Notes: generated from the letters alone by a model not told the origin. A stretch of DNA of 35,283 nucleotides from Ventosimonas gracilis (GCF_001580025.1 NZ_LSZO01000172.1:1-35283), one strand, 5' to 3'; numbered from the stretch's first letter, positions 27,110 through 35,283 are shown. Numbers and translations: made by a program.

Positions 27110-28192
27110 ATGGCACTCAATAGCATTTCTGAACTAATAGAAGACATTCGCCAAGGTAAAATGGTCATTCTGATGGACGATGAAGACCGCGAAAACGAAG
27201 GCGATGTCATTATGGCCGCCGAGTTTGTCACCGCCACCCAGATCAACTTTATGGCCAAACACGCGCGCGGCTTAATTTGCATGCCAATGAGCAAAGAGCG
27301 CTGCGAGCGCCTGCAATTGCCTTTAATGGCCGCGCGTAACGGCTCGGGCTTTGGCACTAAATTCACCGTCTCGATTGAAGCGGCGCAAGGGGTGACGACC
27401 GGCATTTCTGCTGCCGACCGTGCACGCACCGTGCAAGCCGCCGCCGCGCGTGATGCCAAAGCCGACGACATCGTAAGCCCGGGGCATATCTTCCCGCTGA
27501 TGGAGCAGCCCGGCGGTGTATTGGCACGCGCCGGACATACCGAAGCGGCCTGCGACCTGGCCAGGCTCGCAGGTTTTGACGGCAGCGGAGTGATTTGCGA
27601 AGTGATGAACGATGATGGCAGCATGGCAAGACGCGCGGAACTTGAAGCCTTCGCCAAGCTGCATCAGCTTAAAATCGGCACCATTGCCGACCTTATCCAC
27701 TACCGCCTGCTGCACGAACGCACCGTCAGCCGCATTGACGAGCGTCCGCTGGATACTGAACTGGGCGCATTTCATCTGGTCACCTATCGCAATCGCTTAG
27801 ATGACAGCGTGCATATGGCGCTCACCTTGGGACAAATCGACCCAGGGCAGCCGACCCTGGTGCGTGTCCACAATATGGAACCGCTGCGTGATTTGCTGAT
27901 GGTCAAGCAAGCCGGCCGCTGGAGCCTGCGCGCCGCCATGCAGCGCGTGGCCGAAGCCGGTAGCGGCGTGGTATTGCTGCTGGGCAATCCGCTATCGGGT
28001 GCAGAACTGCTTGCGCATTTAGAGCCGGTAGAGCCGCAAAGCCCGACCAGCTACAGCACCGTTGGCGTAGGCTCGCAAATTCTGCGCGACTTGGGCGTTC
28101 GCCAAATGCGCCTACTTAGCGCCCCGATGAAATTCAGTGCGCTATCCGGCTTTGATTTGGAAGTGGTCGAATACCTGCCGCCCGCTGAATAA
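27110..28192 (+). CDS. ribB: 3,4-dihydroxy-2-butanone-4-phosphate synthase with degenerate GTP cyclohydrolase II domain
   Basis: This 360-residue fusion of RibBA layout makes the four-carbon precursor of riboflavin from ribulose 5-phosphate. The N-terminal RibB domain is intact: MDDEDRENEGDVIMAAEF with the acidic metal/substrate loop (about 23-32), TGISAADRARTVQAA and GHIFPLMEQPGGVLARAGHTEAACDL. The C-terminal region (about 205-355) has the RibA fold outline, but the zinc-binding cysteine cluster expected near VRVHNMEPLRDLLM is missing, as are other RibA catalytic signatures. It therefore probably has only RibB activity, a common state in gammaproteobacteria that carry a separate ribA. It lies downstream of ribE. 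Confidence 0.92.
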   Translation: MALNSISELIEDIRQGKMVILMDDEDRENEGDVIMAAEFVTATQINFMAKHARGLICMPMSKERCERLQLPLMAARNGSGFGTKFTVSIEAAQGVTTGISAADRARTVQAAAARDAKADDIVSPGHIFPLMEQPGGVLARAGHTEAACDLARLAGFDGSGVICEVMNDDGSMARRAELEAFAKLHQLKIGTIADLIHYRLLHERTVSRIDERPLDTELGAFHLVTYRNRLDDSVHMALTLGQIDPGQPTLVRVHNMEPLRDLLMVKQAGRWSLRAAMQRVAEAGSGVVLLLGNPLSGAELLAHLEPVEPQSPTSYSTVGVGSQILRDLGVRQMRLLSAPMKFSALSGFDLEVVEYLPPAE

Positions 28193-28306
28193 TCTTTCGA
28201 TCAAGCCAAGCTCGCTATTATGAATAACGCATGAATAGAGTGGCGGCTTGCTCGATAAATTAAAGAGCAGCAAGGAAGGAAGGTATCTTGGATGAGCATT
28301 TAAATA

Positions 28307-28394
28307 TGGCGGAAGCGGTGAGATTCGAACTCACGGACGGTTGCCCGTCGCTGGTTTTCAAGACCAGTGCCTTAAACCGCTCGGCCACACTTCC
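28307..28394 (-). tRNA. tRNA-Ser (anticodon UGA)
   Basis: The 88-nt class II tRNA is read on the minus strand. The acceptor stem GGAAGTG/CGCTTCC (one G-T pair) ends with discriminator G and an encoded CCA (28309-28307). The D region is TGGCCGAGCGGTTTAAGGC, the anticodon loop CTTGAAA places TGA at 28360-28358, there is a long variable arm, and the T loop is GTTCGAATC. It decodes UCA and, by wobble, other UCN codons. It is convergent with the rib genes and divergent from the YccA gene. Confidence 0.96.
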
Positions 28395-28465
28395 GCAGGG
28401 GCGCATCTTAACGCAAGCGCGGGGGCAAAGAAACAAGCAGTCAAATTTTTCAGCGCATCATGGAC

Positions 28466-28493
28466 TTGGCAGATGCATCTTATCTGCTATGAT
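28466..28493 (+). promoter_or_regulatory. sigma70 promoter of the YccA gene
   Basis: TTGGCA (28466-28471) and TATGAT (28488-28493) are spaced 16 bp apart. Transcription would begin near 28500, about 38 nt before ATG 28538, whose Shine-Dalgarno AGGAG is at 28526-28530. Confidence 0.55.
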
Positions 28494-28537
28494 GCGCCAG
28501 TTCATATTTTAGCCTTTGCACGAACAGGAGATTTGCC

Positions 28538-29200
28538 ATGCAAGAGCAAAATTTAAGCCTTGAGAAAGCGCAAGCGACACAGCTTGAGGTGAGCAATGTA
28601 CTGCGCAATACCTATGGATTGCTGGGGCTGACCCTGCTGTTTAGCGCATTCACTGCCTTTTTAATGCGCAATAGCGCACCTATGCACTTTCTTATTATCT
28701 TGGTTGGCTTTTATGGTTTGCTTTTTCTTACCCACAAATTGCGCAACTCCCCTTGGGGGCTGGTTTCTGTTTTCGCACTAACCGGCTTTATGGGGATGAC
28801 GCTGGGGCCGATTATCAGCTACTACCTCAGTATTCGTGGTGGCGCTGGCATAGTGGCGGCGGCTTTCTCCATGACAGCGCTGGTATTTTGCGGTTTGTCT
28901 GCTTACGTGCTGACCACCCGTAAAGATATGAGCTTTTTATCGGGTTTTATCATTGCTGGTGTTTTTGTACTGCTAGGGGCGATGGTCGCTAATTGGGCTT
29001 TTCAGATCAGCGGCCTTTCACTGGCTATCAGCGCGGCTTTTGTGCTGTTTTCTTCGGCCTGCATTTTGTATGAGACCAGCGCCATTATTCATGGTGGCGA
29101 ACGTAACTACATCATAGCGACCGTTGGCCTTTATGTATCGATTTACAACCTGTTTTTAAGCCTGCTTCACTTAATCGGCGCTTTTGCTGGTGATGACTGA
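28538..29200 (+). CDS. yccA: Bax inhibitor-1/YccA family membrane protein
   Basis: This 220-residue protein has seven hydrophobic segments covering nearly all of the sequence after a 24-residue polar start, the topology of the BI-1/YccA (TMBIM) family. In E. coli, YccA is a substrate and modulator of the FtsH protease in the inner membrane. GFMGMTLGPIISYYL and a closing segment ending in YVSIYNLFLSLLHLIGAF match the family end. It is followed by a strong terminator and then tusDCBE, the same neighbourhood I recall for Pseudomonas. AGGAG at 28526-28530 supports the start. Confidence 0.9.
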   Translation: MQEQNLSLEKAQATQLEVSNVLRNTYGLLGLTLLFSAFTAFLMRNSAPMHFLIILVGFYGLLFLTHKLRNSPWGLVSVFALTGFMGMTLGPIISYYLSIRGGAGIVAAAFSMTALVFCGLSAYVLTTRKDMSFLSGFIIAGVFVLLGAMVANWAFQISGLSLAISAAFVLFSSACILYETSAIIHGGERNYIIATVGLYVSIYNLFLSLLHLIGAFAGDD

Positions 29201-29217
29201 TTGTCGCCGGTTTAACG

Positions 29218-29245
29218 AAAAAGCCCGCGAATTGCGGGCTTTTTT
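29218..29245 (+). terminator. rho-independent terminator after yccA
   Basis: AAGCCCGC (29221-29228) and GCGGGCTT (29234-29241) form an 8-bp stem with loop GAATT, followed by T's to 29245 and preceded by A's at 29218-29220. It ends only 20 nt before the tusD start codon. Confidence 0.85.
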
Positions 29246-29265
29246 ATAGTTAATTGTGAATAGAC

Positions 29266-29652
29266 ATGAAATTTGCCATTGCTTTATTTTCCGCGCCACA
29301 TACTCCGGCGGCACGACGCGCTTTACGTTTTGCTGAGGCCGTGGTCGAAAGTGGGCATAAGATTGTGCGCCTGTTTTTGTATCAGGATGGTGTACAAACA
29401 GCCTCCAACAATATCGTAACAGCTCAGGATGAAACCGATATCGCCAAGCAATGGCAGCAATTTATCAAGCAGCAACAACTGGATTCAGTGGTCTGCATTG
29501 CCAGTGCCTTGCGCCGGGGTTTGTTGGATACAGAAGAAGCCAAGCGCTACGGACGAAGCGCCGCTAACCTGAATGAACCTTGGCAATTGTCTGGTTTAGG
29601 GCAATTGCACGAAGCCATACAGCAGTCTGACCGTTTGCTTTGCTTTGCATGA
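29266..29652 (+). CDS. tusD: sulfur-relay protein TusD
   Basis: The 128-residue DsrE-family subunit of the TusBCD heterohexamer carries persulfide sulfur from TusA to TusE during 2-thiolation of wobble uridine 34 in Lys, Glu and Gln tRNAs. The active cysteine is C77 in SVVCIASALRRG, placed as in E. coli TusD (C78). It is first of four genes with overlapping or nearly touching ends, so the cluster is one operon. No clear Shine-Dalgarno lies before ATG 29266, and a terminator ends 20 nt upstream, so its promoter must overlap that terminator or expression relies on readthrough. Confidence 0.93.
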   Translation: MKFAIALFSAPHTPAARRALRFAEAVVESGHKIVRLFLYQDGVQTASNNIVTAQDETDIAKQWQQFIKQQQLDSVVCIASALRRGLLDTEEAKRYGRSAANLNEPWQLSGLGQLHEAIQQSDRLLCFA

Positions 29653-30005
29653 AATCCCTATTAATGGTTAGCCGCAGCGCGCCTTGGGCGGGAGCCAGCG
29701 CTCGCGAAGCGTTGGAAATAGTGCTTGCAGCGGCGGCTTTTGATTTACCAGTGGCACTACTGTTTTTGGATGATGGCTTGTTTCAATTAACGGCTAACCA
29801 ACAAGCCCATTGCCTGCAACAAAAAGACCTTAACGCCAATCTTAAAGCGCTGCCGTTATTTGGTATCGATGATTGCTATGCGGCTAAATCCAGCTTAATG
29901 GAACGCGGGCTTAAAGAAAGCGAAGTTCATTTAGCCGTGCACTGGCTGGATGATAAACAAATCGCCGAATTATTCAGCCGTTACCATCAAATTATCACGC
30001 TTTAA
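29649..30005 (+). CDS. tusC: sulfur-relay protein TusC
   Basis: This 118-residue DsrF-like subunit of TusBCD has the typical start KSLLMVSRSAPWAGASAREALEIVLAAAAFD followed by VALLFLDDGLFQL. ATG 29649 overlaps the tusD stop in an ATGA, giving translational coupling; an in-frame upstream codon at 29640 is less likely. It lacks a catalytic cysteine at the TusD position, as expected for TusC, which is structural in the complex. Confidence 0.92.
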   Translation: MKSLLMVSRSAPWAGASAREALEIVLAAAAFDLPVALLFLDDGLFQLTANQQAHCLQQKDLNANLKALPLFGIDDCYAAKSSLMERGLKESEVHLAVHWLDDKQIAELFSRYHQIITL

Positions 30006-30008
30006 TCT

Positions 30009-30308
30009 ATGGCTACTTTACATCTGCTTTCCCGTTCGCCTTTTAGCGACAATCAATGGGGTAGCTGTCTGCGCTTGTTATCGGATGCGGATGGCCTGCT
30101 ATTGACAGGCGATGCGGTCTATGCCGTGCAGCCGGGTACAGCGCCCTATGCCGAGTTGCAAAATTTGCCAGAGGGCATCCGCTTGTTTGCGCTGGAAGAA
30201 GACCTTAAAGCGCGCGCGCTAAAAGCGCCTGCCCGTTTGCAAGCACTGGATTACCCCGATTTTGTCGAACTCTGCACTCGCTATGCACGGGTCAATAGCT
30301 GGTTATGA
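30009..30308 (+). CDS. tusB: sulfur-relay protein TusB
   Basis: The 99-residue DsrH-family protein is the third TusBCD subunit. It opens with MATLHLLSRSPF and has DGLLLTGDAVYAV in the middle, both typical of DsrH/TusB. It begins 3 bp after tusC and its last codons overlap tusE by 4 nt. Size and position fit; sequence conservation in this family is low, so the call leans partly on the operon. Confidence 0.9.
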   Translation: MATLHLLSRSPFSDNQWGSCLRLLSDADGLLLTGDAVYAVQPGTAPYAELQNLPEGIRLFALEEDLKARALKAPARLQALDYPDFVELCTRYARVNSWL

Positions 30309-30625
30309 ATGACTTGCAGAAGCTTTTGGATAAAGACGGCCACTTACTCGATCTGCACGACTGGACGCCGCAAGTGGCCGAAGCCCTGGCGCTGCGTGAA
30401 GGCTTGACGCTGGCTAAAGCCCATTGGGAACTTATTGAATTGGTTCGAACTTTTTATGACGAATTTCAGCTTGCACCCAATATGCGTGCGTTGGTTCGCT
30501 ATGCCAAAGAAAAACTGGGAGAAGATAAAGGCAACAGTCTGTATATCAATCGGCTGTTTCAAGGCAGTCCAGCAAGACAAATTGCACGTTTGGCGGGACT
30601 GCCCAAACCCAATAATTGCCTGTAA
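30305..30625 (+). CDS. tusE: sulfur acceptor TusE (DsrC family)
   Basis: The 106-residue TusE takes persulfide from TusD and passes it to MnmA for tRNA s2U34 synthesis. The DsrC fold marks are DKDGHLLDLHDWTPQVAEALA, HWELIELVRTFYDEFQLAP and the flexible C-terminal arm KPNNCL with the active cysteine C105, second from the end. The start overlaps the tusB stop in an ATGA. It completes a full tusDCBE set. Confidence 0.95.
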   Translation: MNDLQKLLDKDGHLLDLHDWTPQVAEALALREGLTLAKAHWELIELVRTFYDEFQLAPNMRALVRYAKEKLGEDKGNSLYINRLFQGSPARQIARLAGLPKPNNCL

Positions 30626-30667
30626 TCTTCCGCCTTCTAACTCGGTGATAAACCCAAGCGATTGCCC

Positions 30668-31345
30668 ATGTTAAAACAAAGTTTAAAGAACCTTCTCGCC
30701 ACTTGGTTGGCTGGATTATTGGTTGTTTTACCACTGGCCTTGACCTTGGCATTATTGGCTTGGCTGGTTAACCTGCTGGCTAAATTATTGGGGCCGGCCA
30801 CTTTGCTCGGCCAATTGTTTGCCGTGCTGGGCGAACCCTTGACCAATAACGCACTGCTGGCTTATTGGCTGGGTACTTTATTGTTGATTGCGGCGGTTTA
30901 TTGCTTGGGTTTTGCCGTACAGCGCGGGTTAAAAGCACCACTAAACAAACTGATTAACGCCGTTCTTGGGCGGATACCGGTGATCAGCAAGCTCTATGGA
31001 TTGGCCGAACGCTTTGTGGCTTTGGTCGATAAGCAAGAAGGCGCTGCTGACATTAGCGCAATGAGTCCGGTTTGGTGTTTTTTCGGTGGCAAAGGTGCGG
31101 CGGCGCTTGCATTGCTGCCTAATCCCAAACCAATAGTTATTGACGGGCGCGATTATTACGCGGTGCTGATTCCCACCGCGCCGATTCCAGTGGGCGGTGG
31201 CCTGCTTTATGTACCAACCGACTGGGTAAAACCGGCGGATATGGGCATTGATGCGTTTACCAGCATTTATCTTTCAATGGGTATCAACCCGCCACAATTA
31301 CCTGCGCAAACGGATAGAGCTAAAACCACATCGGTAGATAGTTGA
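30668..31345 (+). CDS. DUF502 family membrane protein
   Basis: The 225-residue protein has two N-terminal membrane segments (about 8-36 and 60-85) and a soluble C-terminal part, the layout of the DUF502 family. KAPLNKLINAVLGRIPVISKLYG and IPTAPIPVGGGLLYVPTDWV are family-typical. Function is unknown. The start is ATG 30668; a TTG two codons earlier is possible. It follows tusE by 42 bp on the same strand and may be read from the tus operon. Confidence 0.8.
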   Translation: MLKQSLKNLLATWLAGLLVVLPLALTLALLAWLVNLLAKLLGPATLLGQLFAVLGEPLTNNALLAYWLGTLLLIAAVYCLGFAVQRGLKAPLNKLINAVLGRIPVISKLYGLAERFVALVDKQEGAADISAMSPVWCFFGGKGAAALALLPNPKPIVIDGRDYYAVLIPTAPIPVGGGLLYVPTDWVKPADMGIDAFTSIYLSMGINPPQLPAQTDRAKTTSVDS

Positions 31346-31389
31346 TAAAGCATCCTTGTTTTCTCCAATAATTTTTACAATAAATTGAA

Positions 31390-32280
31390 ATGAAATCATC
31401 TAATACATTGGCAAACAACAGCCATCCTTTGGCGGGCATTGGTTTAATGTTGCTTGCCACCTTTATGTTTGCCAGTCACGATGCGTTAAATAAATACCTG
31501 GCCGAGTTTTACCCCATTGTGATGGTTATTTGGGTGCGCTATCTGATACATACTTCGTTAATGGCAGCATGGTTTTTACCGCGCTCGGGACTTCGTATTC
31601 TGTACAGCAAGCGCCCGGGATTACAGGTACTGCGTGCATTTTGTTTGTTGGCGACCAGCCTGCTATTTATTTGCGGCCTATTGTTTATTCCGCTCGCCGA
31701 ATCCACGGCCGTTAATTTTTTAACGCCATTATTGGTGACGGCATTTTCCCCTTGGGTTTTAAATGAACGGGTCAGTTTAGGCCAATGGCTTGCCGTTTCT
31801 TTTGGCTTTATGGGTGTATTGATTATTGTGCATCCGCGCAGCGACTTTTTTACTCCGGCGATTTTGCTGCCGCTCAGTGCCGCCCTGTCTTTTTGTGGTT
31901 ATCAGCTGTTGACGCGAAAACTGGCCGAATATGACAGCAGCGTCACCAGTAACTTTTTTGCCGGTGTGCAAAATACCTTGATTATGACGGCATTGGTGCC
32001 GTTTTTCTGGCAACTGCCCGCCAGTATTAACCATGCACTTTGGATGTTGGCGCTGGGCGCTTTTGGCATGTTCTCGCACCTTGCGCTTAATCAAGCCTTT
32101 TGCTACGCCGCTCCGGCTTTGCTGGCACCTTTTAGTTATTGCACCTTGGTCTTTGCGACCGCCATTGGCTGGATATTTTTTGGTCAATGGCCGGTGAGCA
32201 GCAGTTTGTTGGGTATTGCCGTGATTTGCACGAGCGGTATTGCGGCGGCTTGGTTGCAACAACGCTCAGTGTCAACTTAA
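31390..32280 (+). CDS. EamA/DMT-superfamily transporter
   Basis: This 296-residue protein has about ten hydrophobic segments in two five-helix halves, the EamA duplication of drug/metabolite transporters. LLATFMFASHDALNKYLAEFYP and the first-half end PLLVTAFSPWVLNERVSLGQW are characteristic; the second half repeats the pattern (LAPFSYCTLVFATAIGWIFFGQWP). The substrate is unknown. It stands alone between the DUF502 gene and the pseudopilin gene, with an AT-rich upstream gap of 44 bp. Confidence 0.85.
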   Translation: MKSSNTLANNSHPLAGIGLMLLATFMFASHDALNKYLAEFYPIVMVIWVRYLIHTSLMAAWFLPRSGLRILYSKRPGLQVLRAFCLLATSLLFICGLLFIPLAESTAVNFLTPLLVTAFSPWVLNERVSLGQWLAVSFGFMGVLIIVHPRSDFFTPAILLPLSAALSFCGYQLLTRKLAEYDSSVTSNFFAGVQNTLIMTALVPFFWQLPASINHALWMLALGAFGMFSHLALNQAFCYAAPALLAPFSYCTLVFATAIGWIFFGQWPVSSSLLGIAVICTSGIAAAWLQQRSVST

Positions 32281-32354
32281 ATCAAGGTTCAATCTGGATT
32301 TGGCAGTAGAGGAGTTTTAATAACGAAAAGCCATTTTTGGCAAGGAGGCCGAAA

Positions 32355-32888
32355 ATGCAAACCCCACAAAAAGCCGTGCAAGGCGGTTTTAGCCTGCTTG
32401 AACTTATAATTACCCTCAGCATACTTAGCATTTTGCTCGCCGTCGCTTTGCCTGCGATGCAAACCTTTGTTCGTAATCAGCGTAAAACGGCGGAAGTGAA
32501 TTTACTGATAGGCGCACTGAATTACACGCGCAGCGAGGCGGTAGAGCGGCATCATGCCTTGCGCTTATGCAGTGGCAGTTTTGCTGAGGGTTGCCAAACT
32601 GAGCGGCTTTGGCGTAATGATTGGTTGCTGACCTTGGATGAACCGATGAGCCGTATGCACAGAACAAACGAGCCTCTTCGCGTGTTTGCGCACAGCGGCG
32701 ATTTCTTCTGGCGCTGGCAAGGTGCGGGCGGTAACGCTTTTATCCGCTTTAAAGCCGATGGCAGCGCCGCTGGTAGCAACGGTACTTTTACCCTTTGTTA
32801 TAAAAAAGAAGCGCTGCATCAGGTGGTGGTTAATTTTGCCGGTCGTATCCGAAACCAAGCAGCGCCGGCTAATGCGCGTTGCGATTAA
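32355..32888 (+). CDS. FimT/GspH-type pseudopilin
   Basis: The 177-residue minor pilin/pseudopilin has a short basic leader and the type IV prepilin site G11|F12-S-L-L-E16, cut and methylated by PilD, followed by one hydrophobic helix (LIITLSILSILLAVALPA). The C-terminal part fits the GspH/FimT domain, with NYTRSEAVERHHALRLC and two late cysteines (LCYKK, ARCD). FimT-type proteins help type IV pilus assembly and, in some species, bind DNA during uptake. AAGGAGG (32342-32348) fixes the start at ATG 32355 rather than the longer frame. No other pilin gene follows, because an IS begins 51 bp downstream. Confidence 0.85.
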   Translation: MQTPQKAVQGGFSLLELIITLSILSILLAVALPAMQTFVRNQRKTAEVNLLIGALNYTRSEAVERHHALRLCSGSFAEGCQTERLWRNDWLLTLDEPMSRMHRTNEPLRVFAHSGDFFWRWQGAGGNAFIRFKADGSAAGSNGTFTLCYKKEALHQVVVNFAGRIRNQAAPANARCD

Positions 32889-32979
32889 ATGCCGGTCTAT
32901 TTCAGCATACATTCGTTAAAAGGTTCACTGCAATGCCTAGGGTCTGTTCCCGTTTCGTGTCAAATTATTGAAAAAGAAA

Positions 32980-33029
32980 GGCAAGTCCGCATCATAGGAG
33001 TTCTCACACACCTTTGAAACGGACTTGCC
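32980..33029 (+). promoter_or_regulatory. inverted repeat ending at the transposase start codon
   Basis: GGCAAGTCCG (32980-32989) and CGGACTTGCC (33020-33029) are perfect inverse copies, and the second arm touches ATG 33030. In a transcript entering from outside, the stem would hide the start region. No good Shine-Dalgarno is visible at normal distance; GGAG at 32997-33000 lies in the loop, 29 nt from the ATG. Confidence 0.5.
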
Positions 33030-33779
33030 ATGCCCCGATTGTTACTCAGTGACGAGCACTGGTCGAAGCTGAAACGGATTTTGCTGCAAAACGGTGTTTA
33101 TCACAAACGGGATTTACGCATGGCGGTAGAGGGAATGCTGTATCGAATGCGCGTTGGCTGCCCTTGGCGCGACCTGCCTCCAGCCTTTGGTTCCTGGAGT
33201 AAGGTCTACAAGCGGTTCAACGCCTGGTGTGCCACGGGCAAATGGCTCAAGGTCTTTCAGGCGCTGGTGGTAGAACCCGACTTGGAATGGGTGTTCATCG
33301 ATGGCAGCTACGCCAAGGCGCACCAGCATAGCGCGGGAGCCGCTGGCGGTCAGGAGCAGGCCATCGGCAAAAGCCGAGCAGGCAACACCAGTAAAATTCA
33401 CATGGCCGTCGATGCGTTCGGATGGCCTGTGGCTTTTGAAATCACTGGCGGACAGATCAATGATTGCACGCAAGCGCCAGCCCTCATTGAGCAATTGCCC
33501 GATGGGCAAACCTTTATTGCCGACAAGGGCTACGATAGTCAAACCATCCGTGAATGCATTGAACGGCAAGGTGCGAAAGCGATCATCCCGAGAAGACGCA
33601 ACTCTGCCAAAGACAACGTGGATATGGACAAAGCGCTTTATCGCTACCGGCATCTGGTCGAAAACGTCTTTGCCCGCCTGAAGCACTTTCGCGCCGTCGC
33701 TACACGCTTTGACAAACTCAAGCGAAATTATCAAGGCGTCATCGCCATGTCATGCGCCTTTATGTGGCTACCCATGTGA
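33030..33779 (+). CDS. IS5-family DDE transposase
   Basis: The 249-residue transposase is in a single frame. The N-terminal DUF4096-like part (LSDEHWSKLKRILL, then GMLYRMRVGCPWRDLPPAFGSW) is followed by the RNase H-like catalytic core: D91 in FIDGSY, D165 in IADKGYD and E211 in HLVENVFARLKHFR, with the family Y/R-type end RFDKLKRNY. All three catalytic residues are present, so it is probably active and could mobilise the MITE with matching ends. Many IS427-type elements need a frameshift; this one does not. Confidence 0.93.
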   Translation: MPRLLLSDEHWSKLKRILLQNGVYHKRDLRMAVEGMLYRMRVGCPWRDLPPAFGSWSKVYKRFNAWCATGKWLKVFQALVVEPDLEWVFIDGSYAKAHQHSAGAAGGQEQAIGKSRAGNTSKIHMAVDAFGWPVAFEITGGQINDCTQAPALIEQLPDGQTFIADKGYDSQTIRECIERQGAKAIIPRRRNSAKDNVDMDKALYRYRHLVENVFARLKHFRAVATRFDKLKRNYQGVIAMSCAFMWLPM

Positions 33780-33797
33780 AACGGGAACAGACCCTAG

Positions 33798-34146
33798 GCA
33801 GATCAGCAAAAAGACGTGCAGGCCGCCTTGCGGCGGCTGCCACCGCAGCATCGCCAAGAAGTGCTCGACGAGTTGCAGGCGCGCAGCTAGAGGGCACCGT
33901 GTGCAATGCAATGTTGTGGCCTACTTCTTCGCCTTGGTGAAACGCGTTTTTGCGGGTGAGTTCCGCTTGTGGGCAGGTCGTAAGGAGACGTCTGCCACCC
34001 CAAGGACTGTCGAGAATCGGCCTGCTGGTGCGCTACGTACCGAAGACTGCCCAGAACCGACTGAGCAACCGGCATTGCGTGAAACCGCCCTGGCGCACAT
34101 CGCCAATATCCGCAAGATGCTGAACGCCTCGACGAACGCTGGGGAC
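33798..34146 (+). pseudogene. broken C-terminal fragment of an integrative-element/plasmid replication-type protein
   Basis: Three frames joined in order give one coherent protein tail: ADQQKDVQAALRRLPPQHRQ then EVLDELQARS (ends at a TAG), EGTVCN, and VVAYFFALVKRVFAGEFRLWAGR, ending RETALAHIANIRKML. The second break is explained by a tandem GCAAT-GCAAT at 33903-33912. The pattern (hydrophobic helices, AGEFRLWAGR, then a Pro/Glu-rich linker and a final helix) resembles the end of STY4528-type pathogenicity-island/ICE replication proteins as I remember them. The N-terminal part is missing, with the IS5 element directly upstream. It signals a lost conjugative element or island; the family call is tentative. 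Confidence 0.5.
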
Positions 34147-34187
34147 ATCGCAGTACAGGTAATGCCCGTCAGCAACTGTGTTCAAAG

Positions 34188-35283
<1,096 letters not shown>

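Larger units (their letters stand above)
32940..33794 (+). mobile_element. complete IS5-family insertion sequence, 855 bp
   Basis: Terminal inverted repeats begin GGGTCTGTTCCCGTTTC (32940-32956) and match in reverse at 33778-33794 with no mismatch; the flanks carry TA at 32938-32939 and 33795-33796. If flanks are included, symmetry extends to CCTAGGG, so the target could also be read as CTAG. One transposase gene fills the element. Size, ends, TA target and the DDE protein fit the IS427-like part of the IS5 family. The ends match the MITE at 23328-23592. Confidence 0.92.

Noticed and set aside
26390-27115. FMN riboswitch upstream of ribE or ribB
   Set aside because: The gaps are 12 bp and 35 bp, too short for an RFN element, and none of its conserved segments is visible.
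28193-28306. Terminator or small RNA between ribB and tRNA-Ser
   Set aside because: Only a weak imperfect inverse similarity (ATCAAGCC / GGCTTGCTCGAT) was seen, with no T-run; not supported.
33114-33734. 206-codon minus-strand frame opposite the IS5 transposase
   Set aside because: It lies fully within the DDE transposase gene, whose three catalytic residues read correctly on the plus strand; no independent start context was seen.
32936-33798. CTAG as a 4-bp target duplication of the IS5 element
   Set aside because: CTAG reads the same on both strands, and the related MITE has only TA at its flanks; TA with GGG-starting ends explains both elements.

Overview
The window looks like chromosomal DNA of a Pseudomonadales-type gammaproteobacterium (Pseudomonas relative). 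The evidence is family content and local order: a bauC/bauA pair with a divergent LysR gene, lolC-lolD-lolE next to a PilZ gene, tusDCBE behind a YccA gene and tRNA-Ser, and hemF beside aroE and a quinone oxidoreductase. Base composition is moderately GC-rich. The species cannot be named from sequence alone. I found no CRISPR array, rRNA, prophage or secretion island.

Layout. 1-1342 is a decay zone: a frameshifted phytanoyl-CoA dioxygenase pseudogene, a 129-bp MITE-like insert with a 6-bp target duplication, about 160 bp of unassigned DNA, a relic of a second MITE family, and the first third of the plug of a TonB-dependent receptor that the relic truncates. 1422-3740 is a penicillin-acylase family N-terminal nucleophile hydrolase. 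3820-7798 is a beta-alanine/omega-amino-acid catabolic unit (bauC, bauA) with a divergent LysR regulator. 7799-11691 is a minus-strand run lolC-lolD-lolE plus a YnbA-like CDP-alcohol phosphotransferase (lipoprotein export and lipid head-group chemistry). 11839-14594 holds a PilZ protein, cca, mlaA and an orphan brnA antitoxin with only a tail of brnT. 14925-20673 is ilvD, a FliJ-like coiled-coil gene and mfd. 20883-25343 is tolC, serB, a 265-bp MITE, aroE and hemF. 25437-28192 is a quinone oxidoreductase, ribE and a RibBA with a degenerate second domain. 28307-30625 is tRNA-Ser(UGA), a YccA membrane protein and tusDCBE. 30668-32888 is a DUF502 protein, an EamA transporter and a FimT/GspH pseudopilin. 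32940-35283 is an accessory edge: an intact IS5-family element, a broken C-terminal piece of what looks like an integrative-element replication protein, and an IS110-family transposase.

The main signal not explained by genes is one mobile-DNA family. The intact 855-bp IS5-type element (32940-33794) has ends nearly identical to a 265-bp non-coding MITE (23328-23592) and to an 82-bp relic (936-1017). A further 22-bp relic of the MITE interior lies at 14865-14886. The MITE sits in a TA between convergent serB and aroE so that its TA-G termini form the stop codon of both genes. A relic of the same family cuts off the TonB receptor. A second, unrelated miniature element and a set of CCCTCTCCC-type palindromes at gene junctions complete the small-repeat landscape.

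I do not see a convincing new multi-gene system. The most unusual gene-level observations are the FliJ-like gene overlapping the end of mfd by 4 nt, the MITE-made stop codons, and the orphan antitoxin.
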